Counted from the stretch's first letter, positions 7,809 through 16,934 are shown. The stretch: 64,000 bases of DNA from RGIG9115 sp045648165 (GCA_045648165.1 JAZRNL010000008.1:62001-126000), one strand, 5' to 3'. The notes: generated by a model not told the origin, from the letters alone. Numbers and translations are program-made.

Positions 7809-8617
7809 ATAAATTCCAGAACAACTATTACAGAAGTCAAAATAAAGAAGAAAATAAGAGCTATAATATCTCTCTTACCCGGATGATATTCTGTCATTTT
7901 AGTTCTGCCTTTTCCGCCCCTGTAGCACCTAGACTCCATAGCGGTTGCAAGCTCATCTGCACGCCTGAATGCGCTTACAAACAAAGGAACAAGTATAGGG
8001 ATTAAGGATTTTGCTCTTTTTATTATACCGCCTGATTCGAAATCAGCACCTCTTGCCTTCTGAGCCTTTATAATTTTATCCGTTTCATCTGCAAGAGTCG
8101 GAATAAACCTGAGCGCAATAGTCATCATCATTGCAATTTCATGAGCTGGTACCTTGATTACAGACAAAGGTCTTAGTAAACGCTCAATACCGTCAGTAAG
8201 CTTAAGAGGTGTTGTTGTTAGTGTAAGCACTGATGTTGAAAGAAGAAGATATAAAAGACGTATTACCATAATTATAGCAGTCCTTACTCCCTGCTTTGAC
8301 ACCGAGAATACAAACAACCCAAACACATCTGCAGATAACAGTTTATCACCGGGAGTCATAAACAAATTCATTACCGCAGTGAACACAAGTATAAACACCA
8401 TAGGTTTTATACCTTTTAAAATAAGCTTAAGAGGAACTCCGCATGAAAAGAGGATAGTAATAGTAAATATACTCACAATCACATATGATAAAATCTCATC
8501 TATAATAAACAAGAGTACCATATAAAGAACAGCAAGTATAATTTTGATTTTGGGGTCCATTCTATGAATGAAAGAATCTCCTTCAACATATTGGCCTATT
8601 ATAACATCTTTAAACAT
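7805..8617 (-). CDS. ecfT: Energy-coupling factor transporter transmembrane protein EcfT
   Basis: Scaffold subunit of a group II ECF vitamin transporter, 270 residues. There are five or so membrane segments and a long cytoplasmic coupling region with the two Ala-Arg-Gly-type motifs that contact the ATPases: KAQKARGADF near residue 190 and ATAMESRCYRGG near residue 230. It is the last gene of ecfA1-ecfA2-ecfT, two bases after ecfA2, with GGAGGG upstream of ATG 8617. No S-component gene is adjacent, so this module probably serves several substrate-binding subunits encoded elsewhere. Confidence 0.95.
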   Translation of the reverse strand: MFKDVIIGQYVEGDSFIHRMDPKIKIILAVLYMVLLFIIDEILSYVIVSIFTITILFSCGVPLKLILKGIKPMVFILVFTAVMNLFMTPGDKLLSADVFGLFVFSVSKQGVRTAIIMVIRLLYLLLSTSVLTLTTTPLKLTDGIERLLRPLSVIKVPAHEIAMMMTIALRFIPTLADETDKIIKAQKARGADFESGGIIKRAKSLIPILVPLFVSAFRRADELATAMESRCYRGGKGRTKMTEYHPGKRDIIALIFFFILTSVIVVLEFI

Positions 8618-8619
8618 AA

Positions 8620-9477
8620 CTATCTGCCCTCCTTACGAAGAAGTTCTGAAATTGCGTTAATTCCATATTTCAGAGTATAGATATGAGGTGGCAGTTCATA
8701 GCCTTTATTTCTTAACTTATCTGTTATAGATGTGATCTGGGGCACATTAAGACCTATTTTTTTAAGTTCCTCTCCTCGGGAAAATATCTCGGCCACAGTC
8801 CCAGTCATTGCCACTGTTCCCTTGTTCATAACAATAATTCTCTCAGCAACCCCTGCAACATCTTCCATAGAATGAGAAACAAAGATTATAGTCATTTCAG
8901 GGCGTAATTCGTGAAGATTTTTAAGCATCGCAAGAATTCTGTCTCTTCCCTTTGGATCAAGACCTGCCACCGGTTCATCAAGAACTAACACTGACGGTTC
9001 CATTGCAATAACACCCGCAATAGCTACTCGCCTTTTCTGACCGCCTGACAATTCAAAAGGAGACTTCAAAAAATATTTATCTTTTATCTCCATAATTTCA
9101 CAAGCACGAATTACACGGTGTTTGATTTCCTCTTCGCCAAGTCCGAGGTTTTTAGGCCCGAAAGCTATATCATCATATACAGTTTCTTCAAAAAGTTGAT
9201 ACTCAGGGTATTGAAAAACAAGACCAACTTTTTTTCTGATTTCAATTTTATTTGCGTTTTTATCTGTAACATCCAACCCGTCGATTATCACTGTTCCTGA
9301 AGACGGCATGGTAAGTGCATTAAAATGTTGAATAAGAGTCGATTTACCGGAACCTGTATGACCAATCAAAGCAACAATTTCACCGTTTTGTATATCTAAG
9401 TTTATATTATCGAGCGCAACTCTACCGGTAGGCAATCCCTCTCCGTAAACGAAGCTAAGGTTTTTAACACTAATCAT
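8620..9477 (-). CDS. ecfA2: Energy-coupling factor ATPase EcfA2
   Basis: One of the two ATPases driving ECF-type vitamin/metal uptake; 285 residues. Walker A GHTGSGKS at 39-46, Q-loop QYPEYQLF, signature LSGGQKRR, Walker B VLVLDEP, and the C-terminal extension typical of ECF ATPases. The start is the ATG at 9477 with GGAGG upstream; it overlaps the ecfA1 stop by four bases (ATGA). A longer frame to 9516 has no ribosome site and lacks family similarity. Confidence 0.95.
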   Translation of the reverse strand: MISVKNLSFVYGEGLPTGRVALDNINLDIQNGEIVALIGHTGSGKSTLIQHFNALTMPSSGTVIIDGLDVTDKNANKIEIRKKVGLVFQYPEYQLFEETVYDDIAFGPKNLGLGEEEIKHRVIRACEIMEIKDKYFLKSPFELSGGQKRRVAIAGVIAMEPSVLVLDEPVAGLDPKGRDRILAMLKNLHELRPEMTIIFVSHSMEDVAGVAERIIVMNKGTVAMTGTVAEIFSRGEELKKIGLNVPQITSITDKLRNKGYELPPHIYTLKYGINAISELLRKEGR

Positions 9478-10316
9478 TTTCCTACCTCCAGCAAACGCAC
9501 AATCTCTCTCACACACTCTTCTGAAGTGATAACGTGAGGAATAGGAAAGCCCTCTTCTCTCAAAGAGAAAGCGAGCTCAGTGGCTTGGGGCACATCAAGA
9601 CCGATTTTCTTAAGCAAAGTAATATTTTTAAATACTTCAAACGGTGTATCATCCAGGAGAACCTTGCCGTTATCCATTACAACCACCCTGTCTGCTTCTG
9701 CCGCTTCGTCCATATAATGAGTGATAAGTACAACAGTTACTCCTCTTTCACGATTAAGTTTTTTTATAGTTTCAATAACTTCTGTACGACCAACAGGGTC
9801 AAGCATTGCCGTAGGCTCGTCAAGGATAATATATTTAGGCTCCATAGCAAGAACAGATGCAATTGCAACTCTCTGCTTCTGACCGCCGGAAAGTCTGGAT
9901 GGTTGCTGACGTCTGTAATCATACATACCTACACACTTAAGGCACGCATCGACACGGTTTCGGATTTCTTCAGAGGGTACTCCAAGATTTTCAGGTGCAA
10001 AAGCAACATCATCTTCTACCACCGCCGCCACCATCTGGTTGTCGGGATTCTGAAACACCATTCCAACATCAGAGCGAATGTCAAAAAGACGGTCCTCATC
10101 CTTAGTGTTGATACCGTCTACTATACAATCTCCGCTATCAGGTATAAGTATACCGTTTAAATGCTTGGCAAGTGTAGATTTCCCTGAACCATTATGACCA
10201 AGAATTGCCACAAACTCCCCTTCTTTTATAGAAAGGCTCACATTATCAAGCACACGGGCTTCTTCATCTGATACTTCTTTTTGATAACTGAATGATATGT
10301 TTTTAATTTCAATCAT
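9474..10316 (-). CDS. ecfA1: Energy-coupling factor ATPase EcfA1
   Basis: Partner ATPase of EcfA2; 280 residues with Walker A GHNGSGKS around residues 40-47, Q-loop NPDNQMVA, signature LSGGQKQR and Walker B YIILDEP. It is the first gene of the ecf operon. The start is taken as ATG 10316, which begins with the conserved MIEIKNISFSY; a TTG two codons upstream is closer to AAAGGA and cannot be excluded. The 260-base divergent gap upstream is AT-rich and shared with the acyl-activating enzyme gene. No clear minus-strand promoter was identified there. Confidence 0.94.
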   Translation of the reverse strand: MIEIKNISFSYQKEVSDEEARVLDNVSLSIKEGEFVAILGHNGSGKSTLAKHLNGILIPDSGDCIVDGINTKDEDRLFDIRSDVGMVFQNPDNQMVAAVVEDDVAFAPENLGVPSEEIRNRVDACLKCVGMYDYRRQQPSRLSGGQKQRVAIASVLAMEPKYIILDEPTAMLDPVGRTEVIETIKKLNRERGVTVVLITHYMDEAAEADRVVVMDNGKVLLDDTPFEVFKNITLLKKIGLDVPQATELAFSLREEGFPIPHVITSEECVREIVRLLEVGK

Positions 10317-10514
10317 TATCAATCAAATCCTTTACAAAATTAAACATAATGATACTATCATAAATCCAACAAAAAATAAATACTTTTTTTACATTTTGTG
10401 GCTATCTTTACAAAAAAACAAATTTACCTTACATAAAATTTAGATAAATACAAACCTCATAAATATATATTATCGTCATTAATATTACAAAATGATTAAA
10501 CTATTATTATTCTG

Positions 10515-10543
10515 TTGACAAAAAAATAGCATTATGATATTAT
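10515..10543 (+). promoter_or_regulatory. Strong sigma-A promoter of the acyl ligase-ACP operon
   Basis: TTGACA (10515-10520), 17-base spacer, TATTAT (10538-10543), with an extended -10 TG at 10535-10536. Confidence 0.85.
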
Positions 10544-10545
10544 AG

Positions 10546-10561
10546 TATCTAATATTAGATA
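10546..10561. promoter_or_regulatory. 16-bp perfect palindrome at the presumed transcription start (candidate operator)
   Basis: The sequence TATCTAATATTAGATA is a perfect palindrome beginning three bases after the -10 box, so it covers the expected transcription start. That position is typical of a repressor site. I do not recognise the cognate regulator. Confidence 0.5.
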
Positions 10562-10578
10562 TCAAGGAGTGTGATACG

Positions 10579-12144
10579 ATGAAGATGAAATACAAGCCCT
10601 TACAAAAAAAGTTAGAGCTTAATAACTTCAAGGATTTAATTGAATTCAGAGCTAACTCTTCAAACAAAATTGCGTATAAGTACAGACTGAAAAAAGAAGT
10701 CATAGAAATCACAGCCGAACAGTTCAAGCAACACATCGAATTTTTTGGAACTTATCTGTATAATTGCGATGTAAAAAACACAAAGGTAGCCTTAATCGGT
10801 GAAAATAGTTATGAATGGATTGTTTCATATTTTGCTATAGTAAATGGTGGAAATGTGGTAGTTCCCCTGGATAAAGAACTTTCACCCGAAGATATTAAAG
10901 AGCTCATCACAAGAAGTAATTGTTCTGCGCTTGTGTATGCAGACTCATACAGTGATATTGCGGAGGATAATTCTGAACTGAAAACATATTCTATGAAAGA
11001 CTTTGCCAAGTTTTACGAAGAAGGCCGTAAAATTATTGACGGTGGCAATACTGAGTATCTCGACTATGTTCCTGACGGTGATGCAATGAGCTCAATTATA
11101 TTCACTTCAGGTACTACCGGCAAGCCTAAGGGTGTTATGCTTTCACCAAAAAACATGATAGCAGACATCAATGCTGCAGGAAGCATTTCTTCTCTTGCCG
11201 GAGATACTTTGCTTACTCTTCCTTTGCATCATACATTTGCTTTTTCAACAAGTGTAATTGCAAATATTATGTTTGAAGGCACAACAGCTATCAACGCCAG
11301 CATCAGAAACTTCAAGAAAGACCTGGCAGAATTTAAGCCAAGAAACATATGCGTTGTTCCACTCTATCTCGAATCACTTTACAAAAACATCTGGAACGGA
11401 GCTAAAGAACAGAAAAAAGATAAGCTTTTGAAGGTTATGATAAAAATAAGCAACATCCTCAGAAAAGTCGGAATAGACCTCAGAAGAAAGCTATTTAAAT
11501 CTATTCTTGATAATCTTGGCGGAAATCTCGACCTTCTCGTTGCAGGCGGTGCACCCATCAGCGATGTTTACACAAAAGGCTTTGACGATTTAGGAATAAC
11601 AGTTCTTAACGGCTACGGAATTACAGAATGTTCTCCTGTAGTATCAGTTAACGAATATGGAAACCTTGTACTTGGCAGTGTTGGTGTTGTATGCGATTGT
11701 TGTGAAATAAAGATTAAAGACGGAGAAATCCTTGTCAAAGGTGAGAACGTAATGCTTGGATATTTTGGAGATGAAAAGGCAACCGAGGAAGCGTTTGATG
11801 ATGGTTGGTTTAAAACCGGTGACCTTGGTCATCTGGAAGGTAACATTCTTTTCATCACAGGAAGAAAGAAAAACCTTATCATTTTAAGTAACGGTAAAAA
11901 CGTATCACCTGAAGAATTGGAAGACCTTATTCTTACCAATTCAAACGCAGATGAAGTTATTGTTTCAGCAGAAGGCGACTACATCGGCGCAGAAATATAC
12001 GCAGAAAACCGTGAAGGTATTCAGGAAGCAATAAATGAACTTAACAAAAAGCTTCCTTCCTACAAGCAAATCCAGAAAGTCACATTCAGAGATACTGAAT
12101 TTGAAAAAACCACAACAAAGAAAATAAAGAGAAAATACAACTAA
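10579..12144 (+). CDS. AMP-dependent acyl-activating enzyme (acyl-CoA/acyl-ACP synthetase family)
   Basis: Adenylate-forming ligase of 521 residues. The ATP-binding P-loop-like motif IIFTSGTTGKPKGV is near residue 175. A YGITECSP motif, the hinge-type GWFKTGDLG, the GRKKNLIILSNGKNVSPEELE core and a C-terminal TTTKKIKRK with the catalytic lysine region are all present. It activates a carboxylic (probably fatty) acid with ATP and transfers it to a thiol. The acyl carrier protein gene 15 bases downstream suggests the acceptor is that carrier rather than CoA. The acyl chain cannot be predicted. AAGGAG lies 9 bases before ATG 10579. Cytoplasmic. Confidence 0.88.
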   Translation: MKMKYKPLQKKLELNNFKDLIEFRANSSNKIAYKYRLKKEVIEITAEQFKQHIEFFGTYLYNCDVKNTKVALIGENSYEWIVSYFAIVNGGNVVVPLDKELSPEDIKELITRSNCSALVYADSYSDIAEDNSELKTYSMKDFAKFYEEGRKIIDGGNTEYLDYVPDGDAMSSIIFTSGTTGKPKGVMLSPKNMIADINAAGSISSLAGDTLLTLPLHHTFAFSTSVIANIMFEGTTAINASIRNFKKDLAEFKPRNICVVPLYLESLYKNIWNGAKEQKKDKLLKVMIKISNILRKVGIDLRRKLFKSILDNLGGNLDLLVAGGAPISDVYTKGFDDLGITVLNGYGITECSPVVSVNEYGNLVLGSVGVVCDCCEIKIKDGEILVKGENVMLGYFGDEKATEEAFDDGWFKTGDLGHLEGNILFITGRKKNLIILSNGKNVSPEELEDLILTNSNADEVIVSAEGDYIGAEIYAENREGIQEAINELNKKLPSYKQIQKVTFRDTEFEKTTTKKIKRKYN

Positions 12145-12159
12145 GAAAGGGACATTAAT

Positions 12160-12378
12160 ATGTTTGAAAGAGTTAAAAATATTTTATCAGAATTTGCAGA
12201 TGCAAATGTAATCGCACCTGACGCATCCCTCACCGCTGACTTAGGTCTCACATCATTCGATGTTATTTCTATCATAATGGCTTTTGAGGATGAGTTTGAA
12301 ATCGAAATTTCAGACAGGGATGCCCATAAAATGGTTACAGTACAGGACATTGTTGACTACATAGAAGAAAGAGTATGA
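12160..12378 (+). CDS. Acyl carrier protein
   Basis: A 72-residue acidic four-helix carrier protein. The phosphopantetheine attachment serine is in DLGLTSFDVISII (Ser in TSFD, where FAS-type ACPs have DSLD/DSLE). Helix II recognition residues follow, and the C-terminal VQDIVDYIEERV is typical. It is cotranscribed with the acyl-activating enzyme, which is its likely loading partner. The altered serine context suggests a specialised carrier rather than the housekeeping fatty-acid-synthesis ACP; this is an inference. Confidence 0.9.
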   Translation: MFERVKNILSEFADANVIAPDASLTADLGLTSFDVISIIMAFEDEFEIEISDRDAHKMVTVQDIVDYIEERV

Positions 12379-12450
12379 ATTTTAAGGTTTTGTGTCAAGG
12401 CGCCAAACCTATATTACACTTCAATGTTATCAACCGATAATTCATAAAAT

Positions 12451-12487
12451 AAACAGCTCTGATTGCACAAATGCATCAGAGCTGTTT
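12451..12487. terminator. Bidirectional terminator between ACP and S41 protease genes
   Basis: Stem AAACAGCTCTGAT / ATCAGAGCTGTTT with T-rich flanks on both sides, in the convergent gap. The preceding 70 bases after the ACP stop contain no feature that I recognise. Confidence 0.8.
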
Positions 12488-12502
12488 TGATATTAACCAA
12501 CA

Positions 12503-13933
12503 TTACTCAGGAATTTTGTTCTCTCCAGTAAATAGTTCATATGCTTTATTTAATTGTTCATCAACAAGGATTTCTAAAGAAGAAAACTCTTTATCAATTC
12601 TTGACTGCGTTGTTATATCAAGAACCCCATATGAATATAAATCTGTTTTCTCCTGGAATTCTTTAATAGCATCTTCTAAAAGGATATCAAACTGTTCATT
12701 AATTTCCCCACTATAGTAACCAAGATAATACAGTTTTTCCTTTGCCACCTTCACATCAGTCCCAACATCACCAATCTTAAGTTTATTTAAGAAACCAAAT
12801 TGAGGATACTTTTTAACATCAATAGGCTTTAAAACGTTTTCCACTTCAACATCCGGATAAAGTCCTATACCGTTAATGGCATTGCCGTTTCTTGTAAGAT
12901 AATGCCCTATTGTGAGTTTGAAAACAGAGCCGTTTGAAAGGGGAAACGTACCCTGTATAACACCTTTTCCGTATGTTTTATTACCTATAAGAATTCCCGC
13001 TTTTGAATCCTGTAAAGCACCCGCTAAAATTTCCGCTGCGCTGGCAGTGTATTCATTTACAAGAACATTAAAATTATATTTTGTAGATTTAAGCTCAGAA
13101 TAAAATGTTTTGTTCATATACGGCTGACGATATTTAGTGTCAACAATAACCCCCTCAGGGACAATTAAACGACCTAAGGTTACTGCACAGTCAAGATATC
13201 CTCCGCCATTATTACGAAGGTCCAGAATAATATTTTTTATTCCGTCTTTATCCGCAGAAGACAAAGCTTCAGAAAACTCCAGTGTTGTATGATCTGACAT
13301 ATCTATAACGCTGATATAGGCCACATCATCAGACAGTTTCGTATAAGTTACAGTATCCTCATTAACTTCACAACGTATTACATCATATGTAAACGTTTCG
13401 CCATTTCGAAGAACTGATACATTAACAACTTTTCCAAGTTCCCCCGCAATCGCATTTCTCACTGCATTAGTGTTTTTGCCGTACATATCTTCGCCGTTAA
13501 CTTTGGATATTTTATCACCAATCATCATTCCACAGGCTTCTGCCGAACTCCCCTGTGTAAAACCTGTAATAACCACATATCCTTCACGTTGTTCAATACG
13601 TACACCTATTCCGTAAAATGTACGATTTATACCATTTACAAAACCCTGGTACTCCTCTTTAGTGAAAAATTCACTATACGGATCAAGAGCAAGTAACATA
13701 CTTTTAAGGAGTTCAAGCAGCTTATCGTCATCATCTTTGACATATTCAGATATTGCTCTTAGCATTATATTTGTATCGTCAAGAGTGTCGTCAATATAGT
13801 ATGTTGAAATGTAACCCGCTACCTGTTCAAAAACGCCATATTCAGGACTGAACTCAAATTCAGCCAGAGCTAAAGATGGCGCAACAAACATTGCAAGACA
13901 CATAATCAAAGAAATCAGTCGTTTAAATTTCAT
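12503..13933 (-). CDS. S41-family C-terminal processing protease with peptidoglycan-binding domain
   Basis: Exported serine protease of the CtpA/tail-specific family, 476 residues. It has an N-terminal signal peptide (residues 1-24, ending near LALA), a PDZ domain (about 90-170, with the GIGV and GD-x-I patterns), and the S41 catalytic core with Ser in NEYTASAAEIL and Lys in IGNKTYGKG. A C-terminal peptidoglycan-binding-like repeat (LKIGDVGTDVKVAKEKLYYLGYY onward, about 390-455) follows. It should act on the outer face of the membrane or wall. The gene overlaps the upstream DUF1934 gene by four bases and is last in the ddl operon. Confidence 0.9.
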   Translation of the reverse strand: MKFKRLISLIMCLAMFVAPSLALAEFEFSPEYGVFEQVAGYISTYYIDDTLDDTNIMLRAISEYVKDDDDKLLELLKSMLLALDPYSEFFTKEEYQGFVNGINRTFYGIGVRIEQREGYVVITGFTQGSSAEACGMMIGDKISKVNGEDMYGKNTNAVRNAIAGELGKVVNVSVLRNGETFTYDVIRCEVNEDTVTYTKLSDDVAYISVIDMSDHTTLEFSEALSSADKDGIKNIILDLRNNGGGYLDCAVTLGRLIVPEGVIVDTKYRQPYMNKTFYSELKSTKYNFNVLVNEYTASAAEILAGALQDSKAGILIGNKTYGKGVIQGTFPLSNGSVFKLTIGHYLTRNGNAINGIGLYPDVEVENVLKPIDVKKYPQFGFLNKLKIGDVGTDVKVAKEKLYYLGYYSGEINEQFDILLEDAIKEFQEKTDLYSYGVLDITTQSRIDKEFSSLEILVDEQLNKAYELFTGENKIPE

Positions 13934-14373
13934 ATTGTTTCCTTTCTATCTATACATTTAACTGTTATGGTTACGTTGTTTCTGTAAGTTTTGTCGGTGA
14001 TATCCATTTTATAATCCAAAACAATTTTACCACCATCAGAATCAAGTGCGCACATTACATTTTTGCACTTTATAGAGACGGGAATACTGCCATAAGGAGT
14101 ATTATACACAGTTTTATATTCTTTCCCGCTTTTGAATGTAAGCACAGAAGAATAAGAACCCGTGCGCTTAATTTCAACCGTTTCACCATCGCATCTTATC
14201 ACACTGTCAGACATTTTATCACCATCTTCGCCATATTCAGTGTAGAATATAAAATATTTATCTTTTTTAATATATAACGAGCCGTTATATTCATCAGAGA
14301 TAAGAGTTTTTTCTCCATCATCAATCTGAACGGTTCTTACCTTAACAACAACTTCTTTTTTTAAGTTATCCAT
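13930..14373 (-). CDS. DUF1934 (YwiB-like) beta-barrel protein
   Basis: 147 residues with the DUF1934 pattern: an N-terminal KVRTVQIDDGEK strand, the central SVIRCDGETVEIKRTGSYSS, then YNTPYGSIPVSIKCKN and a C-terminal LDYKMDI strand. YwiB-like proteins are lipocalin-like barrels of unknown function in Firmicutes. It lies between ddl (one base gap) and the S41 protease (ATGA overlap), so it is part of one operon with cell-envelope genes. No signal peptide is visible. Confidence 0.82.
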   Translation of the reverse strand: MDNLKKEVVVKVRTVQIDDGEKTLISDEYNGSLYIKKDKYFIFYTEYGEDGDKMSDSVIRCDGETVEIKRTGSYSSVLTFKSGKEYKTVYNTPYGSIPVSIKCKNVMCALDSDGGKIVLDYKMDITDKTYRNNVTITVKCIDRKETI

Positions 14374-15435
14374 TTACTTTAATCGGTCCTCCGCAAGTTC
14401 AATAAGACGGTCAAGAAGTTCAGAATAACCAACTCCGCAGGCTTTCCAAAGCTTAGGATACATACTAATATTGGTAAATCCGGGAAGTGTGTTGATTTCA
14501 TTCAGTATAACTTTATTATCAGAGTTTCTCACAAAAAAGTCAACTCGGGAAAGTCCCATACCATCCATAGCACGAAAAGCTTTAACCGCATAGGCTCTTA
14601 TCTCCTCACGAATTTCAGGCGCAAGGTCAGCCGGTATATGAAGCTCAGTTGTGTTATCGTTATACTTGGCGTCAAAGTCGTAGAATTCAACCATAGGCAC
14701 AATCTCCCCAACCTCTGATGCATCGGCATTAAGATTGCCCAAAACTGCACATTCAACCTCTCTGCCATCGATATTTTCCTCGACTAAAACCTTTCTGCCG
14801 AATTCCAGCGCATATAAAATTGCACTTTTGAGCTCTTCTCTGCAATTTGCTTTACCCACCCCCACAGATGAGCCTGTAGATGCAGGCTTTACAAAGCAGG
14901 GATACCCAATTTTTTCTTCAATTTCGGTTATTTTCATATCTACATCATCGGCATGAAGCACAGTTACCCATGCAGCCTGCGGAATCCCTGCATTCCCAAA
15001 AACAATTTTAGATAGAGTTTTATCCATCGAATTTGCACTACCCGGCACGCCCATACCAACATATTTTATACCGCTGAGCTCAAACAAACCCTGAACAGTA
15101 CCATCTTCTCCATATTCACCGTGAAGCACAGGAAAAACACAGTCTATTTTTATGAGTTCGACATTTCCATCCTTCCACATAAGCAATCCGCCATCAGAAG
15201 TGTCAGGAGAAATAATAGCTTTATAAAGGCAATCCTTTTCTTGTTCCCATAAACCGCCTTCAATTTTATTATAATCACCTGTATACAAAAACCATTTCCC
15301 TGTTTTTGTAATACCCAGCATATGTACATTATACTTATCTTTGTTAAGATTTCTTATTACAGAAGTTACAGATTTTAAAGAAATTTCATGTTCAGGCGAC
15401 ATGCCGCCGAACACAACACATATATTTTTTTTCAT
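14374..15435 (-). CDS. ddl: D-alanine--D-alanine ligase
   Basis: Joins two D-alanines with ATP for peptidoglycan precursors; 353 residues, cytoplasmic. Family marks: VVFGGMSPEHEISL at the N-terminus, HGEYGEDGTVQGLFE, PCFVKPASTGSSVGV, EENIDGREVE and the C-terminal NEINTLPGFT with ATP/Mg ligands. It leads an operon ddl-DUF1934-S41 protease. ATG 15435 has AAAGGA 8 bases upstream and a good promoter. Confidence 0.97.
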   Translation of the reverse strand: MKKNICVVFGGMSPEHEISLKSVTSVIRNLNKDKYNVHMLGITKTGKWFLYTGDYNKIEGGLWEQEKDCLYKAIISPDTSDGGLLMWKDGNVELIKIDCVFPVLHGEYGEDGTVQGLFELSGIKYVGMGVPGSANSMDKTLSKIVFGNAGIPQAAWVTVLHADDVDMKITEIEEKIGYPCFVKPASTGSSVGVGKANCREELKSAILYALEFGRKVLVEENIDGREVECAVLGNLNADASEVGEIVPMVEFYDFDAKYNDNTTELHIPADLAPEIREEIRAYAVKAFRAMDGMGLSRVDFFVRNSDNKVILNEINTLPGFTNISMYPKLWKACGVGYSELLDRLIELAEDRLK

Positions 15436-15467
15436 ACAAAAAATCCTTTCAGAAATTACATACCTCT

Positions 15468-15496
15468 ATGATACTATTAATTTTTATAAATTTCAA
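15468..15496 (-). promoter_or_regulatory. Sigma-A type promoter of the ddl operon
   Basis: On the minus strand, TTGAAA (15491-15496), 17 bases, TATCAT (15468-15473); about 30 bases upstream of ddl. Confidence 0.65.
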
Positions 15497-15537
15497 GACT
15501 TTTAATAAAATTTAATATATTTTTAAAATAAATCAAA

Positions 15538-15570
15538 AAAGGAAAAACGCATAAAACGTATTTCCTTTCA
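15538..15570 (-). terminator. Possible weak terminator after the M14 peptidase gene
   Basis: On the minus strand an imperfect GGAAATACG / GCGTTTTTCC stem is followed by a run of six T. Confidence 0.45.
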
Positions 15571-15575
15571 CATAT

Positions 15576-16442
15576 TTATGTACCTGACAGTTCATCCATT
15601 GCCGCCAAAACTATTTTTGCATTTTCCTCATAAATATCAGCAAGTTGCTCAGTAGGAATAGGATTTTTGCCCATAGCCATTTCAACGGTAAATCCCGGAT
15701 TACCGAACTCCTTTATAAACCAATCCTTACATCCGCCGTATGAGGCCGTTCCTACAGGCATAGTAACAGCATATCCGCTTACTTCTCCCATTCTATTTGC
15801 TATATCTTCACTTCTTTTTTCAACCATTCCGTCAAAATCATAATAAATTTCCCTACCCTGAGAATGAAAACATATAAGCATATCAGCTTTAAGATCCCTC
15901 AAAAAGCCACAAAGAGCAATAGTTTCAGGTTCACTTTCCGGATACTTCCCTCCATAAAGGGACGGTGCCGGTTTTTTAACAGTATTTTGCCACAACGCAT
16001 CGTAATTATGGTTGAGATCAACTCCCGAAGCATTAGCCTGCCATACCTTACTGAAGCTATGAATTCCAACGGAGCTTATCAGCTTCCTGTGTACAGGATT
16101 TGTTATATCAAGCCCGTTAACCGCGATATCAACGCCATCCGGATTAATCATAGGCAAAATATACAACGTTACATCGGTGAAAAACTCTACGGCATTTTTA
16201 TCAAACAGCTTCCCGTCGTTCATAAGCGCGAAATTATATTCCTTTACGAAACGCATAAGAAAGCATGTAGTTATATATTCCAAACCATGATGAGCTCCGG
16301 TAATTACAAGTTTTTTATCTCCCCTCCCGGTTTTAAGGCAATATATTTCTCTCCCCATAGATGTTTCACCTATTGATGTAACCTCAGTTGCAACTGGATT
16401 TAAAAATTCAATCTCTTTTTTTAAAACATTAAAATCATACAT
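15576..16442 (-). CDS. M14-family zinc carboxypeptidase (gamma-D-glutamyl peptidase-like)
   Basis: Zinc peptidase of 288 residues. Zinc ligands H52 and E55 sit in GAHHGLEYIT, a third histidine is in LICFHSQGREIYYD, and the catalytic glutamate is in FTVEMAMGKNP. The fold resembles gamma-D-glutamyl-meso-diaminopimelate peptidases acting on murein peptides. No signal peptide is visible when the protein starts at ATG 16442 (AAGGA just upstream); the longer frame to 16499 adds residues unlike the family. It is 20 bases downstream of spoVAC and likely shares its sigma-G-like promoter, which suggests a role in the forespore or spore cortex. That is inference. Confidence 0.85.
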   Translation of the reverse strand: MYDFNVLKKEIEFLNPVATEVTSIGETSMGREIYCLKTGRGDKKLVITGAHHGLEYITTCFLMRFVKEYNFALMNDGKLFDKNAVEFFTDVTLYILPMINPDGVDIAVNGLDITNPVHRKLISSVGIHSFSKVWQANASGVDLNHNYDALWQNTVKKPAPSLYGGKYPESEPETIALCGFLRDLKADMLICFHSQGREIYYDFDGMVEKRSEDIANRMGEVSGYAVTMPVGTASYGGCKDWFIKEFGNPGFTVEMAMGKNPIPTEQLADIYEENAKIVLAAMDELSGT

Positions 16443-16462
16443 AAAAATCCTTCCCAAATTTT

Positions 16463-16906
16463 TCAAAAAATTTTTACCACATAAAATACTAATCCGCACA
16501 AAAATGATGACAACGTTGCAAATAGTATTACCGGGCCGGCAATGGTAAAAAGCTTTGCACCGACTCCCAGAACTAATCCCTCAGACCGTGCCTCAATTGC
16601 CGGCGATACAACAGCATTTGCAAAACCGGTTATGGGAACAACCGTACCTGCTCCTGCAACTTTTCCAATTTTAGGAAAAACATCCAGACCGGTCAATATT
16701 CCCGCTACTACAATAAGAGTTACAGAAGTAAGTGTTGCCACTGTCTTTTCAGGCAATTCAAAACTTTCATAAAATGAAGATAAAAACTCACCCAAAACCC
16801 AGATTGCCCCGCCTATCAAAAACGCATTTATTGTATCTTTTATAACAGGCGATTTTTTTGATTTGTCCATCACATAGCTATTATACTCTTCCTTGGTCAT
16901 ATTCAC
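16463..16906 (-). CDS. spoVAC: Stage V sporulation protein AC (SpoVAC)
   Basis: Inner spore-membrane protein of 147 residues; in Bacillus it belongs to the SpoVA channel for dipicolinic acid. It has a short hydrophilic N-terminus (MTKEEYNSYVMDKSKKSPVI), then about four membrane segments. The conserved AFLIGGAIW stretch and the GIGKVAGAGTVVPITGFAN-like loop (PKIGKVAGAGTVVPITGFAN here) are typical of SpoVAC/SpoVAE. The start is GTG 16906 with GGAG 9 bases upstream. Unlike the usual spoVAC-AD-AE cluster, it is followed by a peptidase gene and no spoVAD is present in the window. Confidence 0.88.
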   Translation of the reverse strand: MNMTKEEYNSYVMDKSKKSPVIKDTINAFLIGGAIWVLGEFLSSFYESFELPEKTVATLTSVTLIVVAGILTGLDVFPKIGKVAGAGTVVPITGFANAVVSPAIEARSEGLVLGVGAKLFTIAGPVILFATLSSFLCGLVFYVVKIF

Positions 16907-16934
16907 AGTTCATCACTCCATAATTTTATGGATA

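Noticed and set aside
9534..10160. 208-residue open frame on the plus strand
   Set aside because: Fully antisense to ecfA1, which has all ABC ATPase motifs; the translated sequence resembles no family.
10485..10736. 83-residue open frame on the minus strand
   Set aside because: Overlaps the promoter and start of the acyl ligase gene; composition typical of AT-rich non-coding DNA.
15864..16376. 170-residue open frame on the plus strand
   Set aside because: Antisense to the M14 peptidase gene; no ribosome site and no recognisable domain.
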